From the NCBI RefSeq assembly GCF_002926065.1, contig NZ_PREZ01000005.1:1-64000 (forward strand): a stretch of 64,000 bases of DNA, given 5' to 3'. The stretch's first letter is position 1, and each line of letters opens with the position of its first letter. The notes under the pieces were generated by a model, which was not told the origin of the DNA, did no database searches, and was given only the letters and a program-made list of their open reading frames with translations. Source of the DNA: Jeotgalibacillus proteolyticus. Lineage in GTDB: Bacteria; Bacillota; Bacilli; Bacillales; Jeotgalibacillaceae. The translations under genes were made by a program, and so were the position numbers. Of the stretch, positions 19,465 to 27,277 are shown in pieces.

Positions 19465-20352
19465 TTATTTCACCTCGACTTTTCTGCTATTCAAAACCTC
19501 TGTAAGATAATTTAACACGTCTGCAGATATCTCATCGTTTCTAAGAGCGAACTCAATAGTAGTCTTTACGAATCCAAGTTTTTCACCAACATCATACCTC
19601 TCCCCTTCAAAATCATATGCATAAACAGGTTGATTCTGGTTCAACGTTTCAATTGCATCCGTTAACTGTATTTCTCCACCGGCACCTTCGACTTGGTTTT
19701 CAAGAATTTCGAAAATTTCAGGGGTAAGAATGTATCGTCCCATTATAGCTAGATTTGATGGCGCAGTTCCTTGCGCTGGCTTCTCCACAAATTTTTCTAC
19801 AGTGTGAAGGCGTCCATTTTGGTCAGACGGTGCCACAATTCCATATCTATGAGTGTCTTTACTTGGCACTGATTGAACACCAATTACGGATGAACCTGTT
19901 TCTTTATATTGCTGCATTAACTGCAGTGTGCATGGTGTATCACTTTCAACTATGTCATCACCTAACAAAACAGCAAATGGCTCATCACCAATAAATTGCT
20001 TTGCACAAAGTACTGCATGACCTAAACCCCGAGGGTTTTTTTGACGAATATAGTGGATATTCCCTAAATTACCAGCTGCCTGAACCTTTTCCAGTAAATC
20101 AATCTTTCCTTTTTCATATAGATTTGCTTCAAGTTCAGGTGCATTATCAAAATGATCCTCAATTGCACGTTTTCCTTTTCCCGTAACAATAATAATATCT
20201 TCAATTCCTGATGCAATTGCCTCTTCAATTATGTATTGAATCGTTGGCTTATCAACAATTGGCAGCATTTCTTTTGGCAAAGCCTTTGTAGCTGGTAAAA
20301 ATCTGGTACCTAATCCTGCTGCAGGTATAATTGCTTTTCTAATTTTTTTCAA
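19465..20352 (-). CDS. galU: UTP-glucose-1-phosphate uridylyltransferase
   Basis: 295 aa from a TTG start at 20352 with GGGGGAA upstream. This gives the usual GalU/GtaB N-terminus [20 protein letters not shown] with the nucleotide-binding [11 protein letters not shown]. The longer frame to 20406 would begin inside the leader terminator. Lys-containing EKPAQG and GGEIQLTDA are typical. It makes UDP-glucose for galE, ugd and the transferases. It is the first gene of the polysaccharide operon, directly behind the structured leader. Confidence 0.95.
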   Translation of the reverse strand: MKKIRKAIIPAAGLGTRFLPATKALPKEMLPIVDKPTIQYIIEEAIASGIEDIIIVTGKGKRAIEDHFDNAPELEANLYEKGKIDLLEKVQAAGNLGNIHYIRQKNPRGLGHAVLCAKQFIGDEPFAVLLGDDIVESDTPCTLQLMQQYKETGSSVIGVQSVPSKDTHRYGIVAPSDQNGRLHTVEKFVEKPAQGTAPSNLAIMGRYILTPEIFEILENQVEGAGGEIQLTDAIETLNQNQPVYAYDFEGERYDVGEKLGFVKTTIEFALRNDEISADVLNYLTEVLNSRKVEVK

Positions 20353-20374
20353 TGTAATTCCCCCTATAGCTCTT

Positions 20375-20434
20375 AAAAAATAAATATCTAATGAAATACC
20401 ATACAATTGTATGCCCTTTCATTAGATATTTATT
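20375..20434 (-). terminator. Attenuator-like terminator in the galU leader
   Basis: Perfect 18-bp stem (20379-20396 with 20417-20434) around a 20-nt loop that itself contains the palindrome CATACAATTGTATG. On the minus strand the stem is followed by a T run (complement of 20375-20380). It lies about 20-80 bases before the galU start and after the predicted promoter, so it is an early terminator rather than the end of another gene. Confidence 0.8.
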
Positions 20435-20470
20435 GTTTAATATTTTATAAAATTAGGGCATTTAACCCAC

Positions 20471-20559
20471 CCTCACGTCACACCAATGACAACGAATGTC
20501 TAAGGCATAAATTACTGTATTCCCACAGTGTGACCGAGTGCCCCCATTGATAGTGGAAT
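20471..20559 (-). ncRNA. Candidate structured leader RNA upstream of galU
   Basis: Read on the minus strand, AATGTCT (20559-20553) can pair with AGACATT (20501-20495), and GTCACAC (20534-20528) with GTGTGAC (20483-20477). The order is A-B-A'-B', so the two 7-bp helices are compatible with an H-type pseudoknot. An intrinsic terminator follows. I recognise no known riboswitch consensus. The pairing is seen; the regulatory role is inference. Confidence 0.45.
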
Positions 20560-20606
20560 TGGAGACATTACCAGTAGAACGCAAACTAGTACGTAAAAAT
20601 AATTCT

Positions 20607-20615
20607 ATTATACCA
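20607..20615 (-). promoter_or_regulatory. Extended -10 promoter candidate for the polysaccharide operon
   Basis: On the minus strand the sequence TTGGTATAAT gives a consensus TATAAT with an extended-10 TG. The -35 is poor. Initiation near 20600 would give a leader of about 250 nt before galU. A second, weaker TATTAT box lies about 37 nt upstream. Confidence 0.5.
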
Positions 20616-20716
20616 ATCAACTGCCTTCTAACCCACAAAGGTATAATAGCATAGAAATGATTGGCTGAATAGACAAGTAATATAAAAAAACTGTAAAAAC
20701 TGGGTTCAAATTTCAA

Positions 20717-21171
20717 GGAATTATATACTAATATATAATTATTTGTCGGGACTTAAGATTTATAATTTAAATAAATAATTCTAATTCTTTTTGATTAGAC
20801 AAGATTCGATAAATTACAACATTTTTCAGGAAGTACGAAAACTAATTTATCAATTTTAGGAAGGTCTTTCCTTATTAATAATATTTTAAATATTATTAAA
20901 TCTTTAATAATATTATTGCCTCTAAAGTGTTGTGATACTTTACAAGGTAAAGTTTTCACAATTCTTCACAATGAGAATTATATCTCAAATTCATAGGAAT
21001 AAAAAGACATAATTTCCTTTCATTTTACCATTTCACTTAATACCGGTATTTTCAGTAGGATTTTTATCCAAAATAATAAAATACTATTGTATTTTTCATA
21101 TATTATTTTATTTGTTGATAAAAATTTAATTAAAATTATATAAATTTAATTCAACTAATCTTCTTTCCATA
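20717..21171. other. A+T-rich intergenic region
   Basis: About 450 bases of very A+T-rich DNA between the polysaccharide operon promoter region and the RsbR-paralogue terminator. No convincing coding frame was seen. It contains homopolymer tracts and several short AATATTATT-like palindromes (around 20876-20920), and may carry upstream regulatory sites for the operon. Confidence 0.5.
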
Positions 21172-21206
21172 AAAAAACCCCATCAGCAACTATCGTCGTG
21201 ATGGGA
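21172..21206 (-). terminator. Terminator after the RsbR paralogue
   Basis: CCCATCA/TGATGGG stem with a 13-nt loop. On the minus strand it is followed by seven T (21172-21178). Confidence 0.85.
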
Positions 21207-21219
21207 TTAATTCAGTTAT

Positions 21220-22068
21220 CTAATTTTTAACAAGCTCCCGCTCAAATCCAATCTCCCTCAAAGCTGACTTTAACGTCGCATAAGAAGGAATATCCTTAAA
21301 GTCCAAACCGAGCTGCACAATCGTCTGTGCCATCTCCGGTGATATCCCGGTTATCTTTGGTTTAACCCCAATAAGCTTTAGCGAGTCCATCACCTGAAAA
21401 AGCTTTTGAGCAACAAACGTATCCACCATGGCTACTCCTGAAAGATCGATAACGAATTCTTCAATATTAAGCTCCAGGCATTTCGTAAGTGATTCTTCAA
21501 TAACCAGCTTTGCACGATGGGTATCAATGGTTCCCACTAAAGGCAGCACTGCTACTCCGTCATCTACTGGAACAACCGGCACTGACATCTCAAGCATCTG
21601 ATCCTGTGAAGCTTTCAGGCTATTATGCTGCACCTCTACAAATGGCAGGCAGAAATAATAAACAATGTCACTGACAGACTGGTCGAGCACAGCTAGCACA
21701 TCATAAAAGCGGCTCAGTGACAGATCAAGCTTAATCGCTTCTTCTTTAATCAATTCACCAATCGCAGTGCGATAATGCGGCACTTCCTTCAGCATGGATT
21801 CAAGTGTAACACCAAGCTCAGCACATCTCTTCCCCGCTTCCCGTCCCCACTTCTCCATTTTCTCCGAACGTTCACCTGCATTTAGAATTAAAGCCTCTGC
21901 ATAAATTCCCACTAAATCTTCCCGTAATGGAATGAGCGTATCTGAAAAGTCCTTTAACGAATGATATGTATGATTTTGTTTTTCCGTAATTTGTTGAGCA
22001 AGCTCTTCTTTCCGATCAAGGATTTTCTCCGTCAACGAACGGAGCGTCTTCTCAGTTAGTTCAGGCAT
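21220..22068 (-). CDS. RsbR-family stressosome protein (STAS domain)
   Basis: 282 aa from the ATG at 22068 (AAAGGA 11 nt upstream; an ATG four codons earlier overlaps the ribosome site). The N-terminal half is a helical, globin-like non-haem sensor domain. The C-terminal half (from about residue 160) is a STAS domain with VVPVDDGVAVLPLVGTIDT, then EFVIDLSGVAMVDTFVAQKL, where the conserved Ser/Thr are RsbT phosphorylation targets, and GLDFKDIPSY. RsbR paralogues build the stressosome that releases RsbT to activate sigma-B. It is a single-gene unit with its own terminator. An rsbT-like fragment occurs at 41.7-42.0 kb. Confidence 0.88.
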   Translation of the reverse strand: MPELTEKTLRSLTEKILDRKEELAQQITEKQNHTYHSLKDFSDTLIPLREDLVGIYAEALILNAGERSEKMEKWGREAGKRCAELGVTLESMLKEVPHYRTAIGELIKEEAIKLDLSLSRFYDVLAVLDQSVSDIVYYFCLPFVEVQHNSLKASQDQMLEMSVPVVPVDDGVAVLPLVGTIDTHRAKLVIEESLTKCLELNIEEFVIDLSGVAMVDTFVAQKLFQVMDSLKLIGVKPKITGISPEMAQTIVQLGLDFKDIPSYATLKSALREIGFERELVKN

Positions 22069-22254
22069 TATGTAGTACATCCTTTCCCAGCAATCAAAAT
22101 TAGATGCAATTCTATCAAACCGTCTCTTAATACCCTTTCACATAGACTTTAAACCTTTACATTCATTATTTTAGAATTGAAATGCTATCACTTTGTTAAT
22201 AAAAGGTTTTGTCTTACAACAAACTTAAAAGCACACAAAGAGTACTTACCACAA

Positions 22255-22374
22255 GGGTGATTGCAGCGTAAGGGGGCGACTCCAGCGGGATGAAGCGGGA
22301 GCTTGAGATCCACTTGCTAAAAGCAAGTTAGCTCAAGCCCCGCGGAAAGCGTCCCCCTAAAGCGGAAATCACCC
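22255..22374 (+). repeat. ~120-bp palindromic repeat, copy A
   Basis: Outer ends GGGTGATT/AATCACCC and inner AGGGGG/CCCCCT. The central hairpin is GCTTGAG-ATC-CACTTGC / GCAAGTTAG-CTCAAGC. Orientation is defined by GCTTGAGATC. It lies in the 0.5-kb gap upstream of the RsbR-like gene. Confidence 0.9.
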
Positions 22375-22549
22375 TCAACCTCCAGGAGTACTGAATACTT
22401 AACAACACTCAATCCCCCACTATGACAAACAACCCCATAACATTACAAAAACCCTCACAAATTTTACAACTATTCGACATAAACCTTTAACTATATGTTA
22501 TTTAAATTACAGTACCATTAAATAACAGATATTTTATTGAACCACCCAT

Positions 22550-22560
22550 TTTTAGGGTAT
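22550..22560 (+). promoter_or_regulatory. Sigma-B-like -10 element
   Basis: TTTTTAGGGTATAGG contains GGGTAT, the sigma-B -10 core, with a weak ATTGAA about 13 nt upstream where GTTTAA would be expected. It precedes the 47-aa ORF at 22598. Suggestive only. Confidence 0.25.
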
Positions 22561-22597
22561 AGGATTAATCTATAGAAACAAAAGGAGGCGAAACAAG

Positions 22598-22741
22598 ATG
22601 CGTAAAGAGCTTCTAAACACTAAAGAACTTCCAATCAGGAACTTCTTCATAAATGATTGCCTGAAGCCCTCTGTCCTTCCATCTTATTCATCGTTCCTTC
22701 CTGTAAAATTGGCGAATACCCGATTTTTAAAATCCAAGTAA
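22598..22741 (+). CDS. Hypothetical 47-aa protein
   Basis: Short frame with an excellent ribosome site (AAAGGAGG, 8 nt before ATG). The product is basic (MRKELLNTKELPIRNFF...ANTRFLKSK) with no membrane segment. I recognise no family. The strong translation signal and a sigma-B-like box upstream argue for a real gene. It stands between the RsbR paralogue (divergent) and a small membrane protein. Confidence 0.5.
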   Translation: MRKELLNTKELPIRNFFINDCLKPSVLPSYSSFLPVKLANTRFLKSK

Positions 22742-22817
22742 CGCTCTTATCCCTTAGTCAAGGGTCCTTATATAAAGTAACCCGCCACGAGAAATACCGC
22801 ATAAGGAGGTGCTTGCC

Positions 22818-23018
22818 TTGAAGCTTTTGAACGTACTGTATCTCGTCTCATCAGGGGTATTAGTACTCTACGTATCCTTAAAACTCTTCACAAGAAGCTT
22901 TCCGCCAGCGCTAAATGAGTCTTTTTTAATCGAACTTTTCTTAATCTTTTTTATTATCGGACTCCACACCTTCCGCAACTGGATGGTCGAAACGCAGGCA
23001 GAAGAGCGATATCGGTAA
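22818..23018 (+). CDS. Small two-helix membrane protein
   Basis: 66 aa starting at TTG 22818, eight bases after AAGGAGG. A GTG at 22809 lies inside that ribosome site and is not a credible start. Two hydrophobic helices (about residues 4-22 and 37-53) are separated by a short basic loop, and the C-terminus is charged (ETQAEERYR). Family unknown. A terminator follows. Confidence 0.7.
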   Translation: MKLLNVLYLVSSGVLVLYVSLKLFTRSFPPALNESFLIELFLIFFIIGLHTFRNWMVETQAEERYR

Positions 23019-23043
23019 TCTATACTTATATCTTTAAAACAAA

Positions 23044-23066
23044 AACGCTCTTTTCAGGGCGTTTTT
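23044..23066 (+). terminator. Terminator after the small membrane protein
   Basis: ACGCTC/GGGCGT stem (one G-T pair) with a 5-nt loop followed by TTTTATTTT on the plus strand. Confidence 0.8.
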
Positions 23067-23121
23067 ATTTTGCGTTATGGTAATAGATTCACTATTAATA
23101 TCTATTAGATTGAAAGTTAAA

Positions 23122-23282
23122 AGTAGTTAATTGAAGGCTCTCTATCGTTTTATAATGTATGGCTTCAGGGAGATGATACGAAAGTTTTTTCCAGGGGATT
23201 AATGAATGAAGAGTATTATTCAGTAGATGAAGAAAACGCTAATAAAATTAAAGAATTAATCAATTTTGAGCCGCAGAATTAA
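23122..23282 (+). pseudogene. Unrecognised short open stretch, possible gene remnant
   Basis: One frame stays open for about 53 codons (...WLQGDDTKVFSRG, then MNEEYYSVDEENANK, ending NFEPQN) with protein-like composition but no start codon with a ribosome site. An internal ATG at 23202 gives 26 aa. Probably the 3' remnant of a lost gene. No family recognised. Confidence 0.3.
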
Positions 23283-23311
23283 ACACCCCTCGCATGGCTT
23301 AAAGGGGTGTT
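23282..23311 (-). terminator. Terminator, minus strand
   Basis: 9-bp perfect stem AACACCCCT/AGGGGTGTT with a 12-nt loop, followed by TTTAATT on the minus strand. It serves the 170-aa gene ending at 23322. Confidence 0.8.
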
Positions 23312-23321
23312 CTCCTATATC

Positions 23322-23834
23322 CTACGACTCATTCGTAATTGGCAGCTCCTGCAGCTTCGTTGGCAATAACACAATCGGAATATCCTTGATTTGATCTCCG
23401 TATATATCCTCCATCTTGATCGACAGATTCGTAAACAGCTTATTCAGCCAAAACTGAACCGCGTCATCCGCATATGGTTTATCAATGAAATACTCGATTA
23501 CGTCCTCATTCTTTTCAACCTGGAATTCTTCGATCCCGCTGATTACTTCCTTCAAACCAAGCGCCTCAATTTGCTCCACATAAAAAGAAATCCGAATACC
23601 CTCAATATCATTTCGTCCAAACTGTTCAGCCGTTCCTTCATATTTTACCGTCGCTACCCGTTTTACGAGCTCCGGATTGTCTTCACGATTAATCAACTGC
23701 TCAGGAAGTAAATAGTCCGCTTCTGTGATCGCACCCTCCTTATGAAAGTCCTGATCATTTACCGTCCACTTTAAATCCCGGAGCTGCTTGCTTATCTCCA
23801 TAAATAAAACCTGCCCCACTGGCTCTAGCAGCAT
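23322..23834 (-). CDS. Conserved-looking hypothetical cytosolic protein
   Basis: 170 aa from the ATG at 23834, preceded by AAAGGGG. The six extra codons of the longer frame start at a GTG that overlaps that site. It is acidic, soluble and without signal peptide, with a mixed alpha/beta pattern and no catalytic motif that I recognise. It forms a monocistronic unit with its own terminator. Function unknown. Confidence 0.75.
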   Translation of the reverse strand: MLLEPVGQVLFMEISKQLRDLKWTVNDQDFHKEGAITEADYLLPEQLINREDNPELVKRVATVKYEGTAEQFGRNDIEGIRISFYVEQIEALGLKEVISGIEEFQVEKNEDVIEYFIDKPYADDAVQFWLNKLFTNLSIKMEDIYGDQIKDIPIVLLPTKLQELPITNES

Positions 23835-24001
23835 ATGGCATTCCCCTTTCACCTCTTAATTAGTCTATATATGACCGATTTAGAAGCAACTCAAACTTCG
23901 GAATGCGAAAATCCACTAGCGCGCAGTTGGCTGAAACGGCGATTAGTCCTCTAGAATATAAGACTGTTTACCCGAAAGAATTCGCAAAAGGCAGTCTCAG
24001 G

Positions 24002-24472
24002 TTAATCCCAGATACTTATTCTCTGCACACCCGCTGATCTTAAATAATCCAATAATTGACCTGTATGAACAGCTTCATGGTAGGCAACCCGCATCAGCAT
24101 GTCATCTAACGGTCTAATGTAACCAGCGTCAGATCGGTCAATTTGGATGTTCTTCAAATCATCTTCTGAAAAGGATTGAACAGTTTCGATAAATTCATTG
24201 CGGTATGGCTCTGCAAACGCTAGTTCAGCTTCAACAGTTGTGAACGGCCTATTTTCAAAAGGAGAAGTAAATACAGAAAGGCTTCCCTTTTTTTTAATAG
24301 CCAGGTGATAATAATGCTCACTTTCTAATACATGCCTTACCATTTCAATACAGCTCATAGCCGAATCATCCGGCTTCCAGTGCAGCTTTTCTTCAGGAAT
24401 CGATCTCCAGAGTTTTATACTCCTTCTTCTAATTTCAGAAAAATTCAAGATGATTGCATCAACAGAACTCAT
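24002..24472 (-). CDS. DinB-family four-helix protein
   Basis: 156 aa matching the DinB/YfiT-like fold. His in MVRHVLESEHYY and the pair in YHEAVHTGQLLDYLR supply the usual three-His metal site of this superfamily. Members are often metal- or thiol-dependent transferases, and the precise substrate here is unknown. AAAGGAGG precedes the ATG at 24472. Monocistronic, with about 130 bases without genes on each side. Confidence 0.88.
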   Translation of the reverse strand: MSSVDAIILNFSEIRRRSIKLWRSIPEEKLHWKPDDSAMSCIEMVRHVLESEHYYHLAIKKKGSLSVFTSPFENRPFTTVEAELAFAEPYRNEFIETVQSFSEDDLKNIQIDRSDAGYIRPLDDMLMRVAYHEAVHTGQLLDYLRSAGVQRISIWD

Positions 24473-24621
24473 TAAAATTCCTCCTTTAAAAAGATCTATT
24501 CTATTATAGCGAACTAATGTTCGTATATGTAGTTCTTTTCAGTAGGCAACACGAGATATCCATACACATAAGATACAGATAAGTCACCACCTGCGAAAAA
24601 GCTAAAAGGAGAAATGAATGA

Positions 24622-25662
24622 ATGAACATGGTTAAGTACCTAAGAACCGTCATGAAAGACAAAGAACGAAAACCCATTTATCAAATCCTAAAAGAAGCCA
24701 TCCATTGCGTACTTATAGAAAAGGAACTGCCTTACTATTATTTCACCAGCCTTTTATATAAAAAAGGTGCAGCGGATTATCGGAATTATATCGGCCATAA
24801 AAAAGTATGTAACATCATCATTCACTATTTCTATCCAAATGGAAGAAACGATAACTTAGAAAACAAGCTTACATTTAGTGAAATCCTGCTTTCAAATGAC
24901 GTTCACACCCCTAAAATAATCGCTCATAGCACCGGGAAAACCATTCGTTTTAATGAAGAAGAAATCGTTTTGACAAACGACTCACAATTGAAAGAACTGC
25001 TTATAAAACTCGTGAATGCATCCCAAAGCCGCTCTATTTTCGTAAAGCCTGTCGATGGAGAAGCCGGAAAACATACATTTAAGTTTGACCGAGGACCTAT
25101 TTCTTTATTTAAGCTTACCGAGCTATATCGTTTACTGGATAAGGAAAGCTTTATATTTCAGGAAACAGTCATTCAGCACCATAAAATAAATGAGATCTAC
25201 CCAAATAGCCTGAACACCCTCAGAATCCACACTTTTTTAGACAAAAAAACAAACAACGTAGAAATCGTCTCCGCTTTAATGCGTTTTGGCTCCCGCGGAA
25301 ATGTCATGGACAATGCAAGCGCCGGTGGCATCTTCATCCCCCTCCGCACCGATAACTGGTCTCTAATCAAAAAAGCAAATGCCTTCCTAAGCAGCGGAGG
25401 TAAATCCTATACAAAACACCCCAGCACAAACTACATCTTTGACGGAACAACACTCCCACACCCCGAACAAATCACCCACATCCTCACCCAAGCAGCCCGC
25501 TTATTCGAAAATGAATTCATCGGCTGGGACCTGGCCCTCACCGAAACCGGCCCCATCATCATAGAAGCCAACGACAACCCCCATCTCATCATGGCTCAGA
25601 TGGCCTGTGGTGGGTTTAAGAATCATTCCAGGTACAAGGAGATTTTTGCGAAGTATATATAA
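24622..25662 (+). CDS. Sugar-transfer-associated ATP-grasp protein
   Basis: 346 aa. ATP-grasp features are FVKPVDGEAGKHTF (phosphate-binding loop), FIFQETVIQHHKI, LNTLRIHTFLD, and the metal-binding end GWDLALTETGPIIIEANDNPH. This matches the group often found beside polysaccharide genes (PF14397 type). It may ligate an amino acid or similar group to a sugar or peptide. It is 4 kb from the polysaccharide operon and divergent from it. An ATG at 24622 or at 24628 (MVKYLR) could be used. Confidence 0.85.
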   Translation: MNMVKYLRTVMKDKERKPIYQILKEAIHCVLIEKELPYYYFTSLLYKKGAADYRNYIGHKKVCNIIIHYFYPNGRNDNLENKLTFSEILLSNDVHTPKIIAHSTGKTIRFNEEEIVLTNDSQLKELLIKLVNASQSRSIFVKPVDGEAGKHTFKFDRGPISLFKLTELYRLLDKESFIFQETVIQHHKINEIYPNSLNTLRIHTFLDKKTNNVEIVSALMRFGSRGNVMDNASAGGIFIPLRTDNWSLIKKANAFLSSGGKSYTKHPSTNYIFDGTTLPHPEQITHILTQAARLFENEFIGWDLALTETGPIIIEANDNPHLIMAQMACGGFKNHSRYKEIFAKYI

Positions 25663-25767
25663 ATAAGTTAATCGTACCGTTGGAACATAAAGCGCGGTAT
25701 TAAAGCTAGTATCATTAGCTTTCCATAGCATTAAAATTATAAAGAACCAAACAAATTCCCCACCCAA

Positions 25768-25887
25768 GCTGATTGGAGCGGAAGGGGCTGACTCCTGCGG
25801 GATGAAGAGGGAGCTTGAGATCCCTTGCGCTAGCAAGTTAGCTCAAGCCCTCCCCGCGGAAAGCCTCCACCTGAAGCGCAAATCAGC
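25768..25887 (+). repeat. ~120-bp palindromic repeat, copy B
   Basis: Outer ends GCTGATT/AATCAGC. Same body as copy A, with central hairpin CCCTTGCGCTAGCAAGTT. It is followed 104 bases later by copy C in the same orientation. Confidence 0.92.
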
Positions 25888-25991
25888 CCCCCTATTACAT
25901 CACCAAAAATATTATTTTCGATAGAATGACTTCATTAAGAGAGTTTATTCATAACATTTAAATTCCGAAGAGCTAAATTACTCCCTCCCCA

Positions 25992-26112
25992 GCTGATTGG
26001 AGCGAAAGGGGACGACTCCTGCGGGATGAAGAGGGAGCTTGAGATCCACTTGCGCAGCAAGTTAGCTCAAGCCCCTCCCCGCGGAAAGCGTTCCCCTGAA
26101 GCGCAAATCAGC
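25992..26112 (+). repeat. ~120-bp palindromic repeat, copy C
   Basis: Outer ends GCTGATT/AATCAGC, central CACTTGCGCAGCAAGTT. Very close to copy B. Both occupy the 628-base gap between the ATP-grasp gene and the gene at 26291, which holds nothing else recognisable. Confidence 0.92.
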
Positions 26113-26290
26113 CCACGATAGCAGGACAAGCCCATAACTCCATAATTTCAAAAGCCTCACTTTCACACAAAATAGTTCTTTATTAAGAACTTTATGTTGT
26201 AAATAGAGAACAAAAGGACTATAATGGGAATAAATACAAAAATATATCTATGACCGTATAAAAAGGGCTCAGAATGAGGAGGAACCATTG

Positions 26291-27229
26291 ATGACAGCGC
26301 AGGACTATCACTTCAGCATCCGCTACAAGGACTTTGAATATTCGGTAACAGGCGACGAAGCCTTTATCACCCGGCACGAGGAAGTCGCTTCCTCCTACCT
26401 GAACAAGCTCATGAGCGAAAAACAAACCGCTCAGGCAACAGCAAAACCATCCTTTCCCACTGCCAATGCACCCATCACACCTACTTACACAGAACCAAAA
26501 CATACAGAAGAAACAAAAAAAGCCGCTTCATCTGACATCGATTCTGAGCAAAAAAACGATATCCAAGCCTTTTTAGAAGAACTGCCGATCGGCTCTGAGT
26601 GGCAATACACACTTGCGATGGCCTACTACCTGTTCAAGCACAGGCAGCAGCAGGCCTTCACTGCCAAATCAATCCGAAAGCAATTCCGCGATGCCAGACA
26701 TAATGTGCCTAACAATATCCACTTAAGCATTCACACCTGTGTAAAAAAAGGGTATCTGCATGAATCAGGCCTTCTTGATCTGCAGAAAAACTACGAAATC
26801 ACAGAAGCCGGCATTCAGTACGTAAACGAGCTTGTCACCAATAAAGCGTTCCCTGAAAGCAAACCGACAACCGGCCGCTCCCGCTCAGATCGGCGCGAAA
26901 AGCTCCTCGCCTTTTCACTTGATGAGCTGAACCTGGAGCATAACCCTAACCCACAGACCTTAGAGCGCCTGGAGGATCAGGCACTCAGCATTCTCTACAT
27001 TTATAAACGTGAGCTTGACTTCATGTATTTGTCCGCACAGGATGTGTATGACATTTTAACGGAGCTGTTTTCTCTAAGCCACTCACCAAAGGCTGTACAA
27101 ATTGCCTTAAGCCGCTCCCGACCGAGAGTGGAAAAAATCAAGGTCGACGGCCAAATGAATTACCAGCTGACCCCAAATGGAAACGAATACATGGAGAAGC
27201 TGTTGGAAAGCCAATATCACGAAGAATAA
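26291..27229 (+). CDS. Hypothetical protein with two winged-helix-like segments
   Basis: 312 aa, ATG at 26291 with GAGGAGG upstream (a TTG immediately before is also possible). The N-terminal ~45 residues end in a Pro/Thr-rich linker (about 50-80). The middle (about 95-190) and the C-terminal part (about 205-305) each look like a helical winged-helix unit ending in an EITEAGIQYVNEL or YQLTPNGNEYMEKL strand-helix, as in replication- or virulence-associated wHTH proteins. No signal peptide. A DNA- or protein-binding role is inference. Terminator directly after. Confidence 0.7.
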   Translation: MTAQDYHFSIRYKDFEYSVTGDEAFITRHEEVASSYLNKLMSEKQTAQATAKPSFPTANAPITPTYTEPKHTEETKKAASSDIDSEQKNDIQAFLEELPIGSEWQYTLAMAYYLFKHRQQQAFTAKSIRKQFRDARHNVPNNIHLSIHTCVKKGYLHESGLLDLQKNYEITEAGIQYVNELVTNKAFPESKPTTGRSRSDRREKLLAFSLDELNLEHNPNPQTLERLEDQALSILYIYKRELDFMYLSAQDVYDILTELFSLSHSPKAVQIALSRSRPRVEKIKVDGQMNYQLTPNGNEYMEKLLESQYHEE

Positions 27230-27234
27230 AACAG

Positions 27235-27264
27235 AGCCCGAAAAGCAGATGCGCTTTTCGGGCT
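27235..27264. terminator. Bidirectional terminator
   Basis: 12-bp perfect stem AGCCCGAAAAGC/GCTTTTCGGGCT with a 6-nt loop, lying between two convergent genes. T-rich sequence lies on the plus side (TTTACTTTG) and a weaker T stretch on the minus side. Confidence 0.85.
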
Positions 27265-27277
27265 TTACTTTGTTCTT

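Noticed and set aside
20471-20600. Known riboswitch or T-box in the galU leader
   Set aside because: AGGGTGGGTT looks a little like the T-box AGGGTGGNACCGCG, but the rest of the motif is absent. No GEMM, TPP or ykkC consensus seen by eye.
20462-20716. 84-aa minus-strand ORF in the galU leader
   Set aside because: No ribosome site, odd composition, and it overlaps the structured leader and promoter. Better explained as non-coding.
25501-25836. 111-aa minus ORF across the ATP-grasp 3' end and repeat B
   Set aside because: Antisense to a real gene. The SLFIPQESAPSAPI-type sequence recurs wherever the palindromic repeat is translated, so it is a by-product of the repeat.
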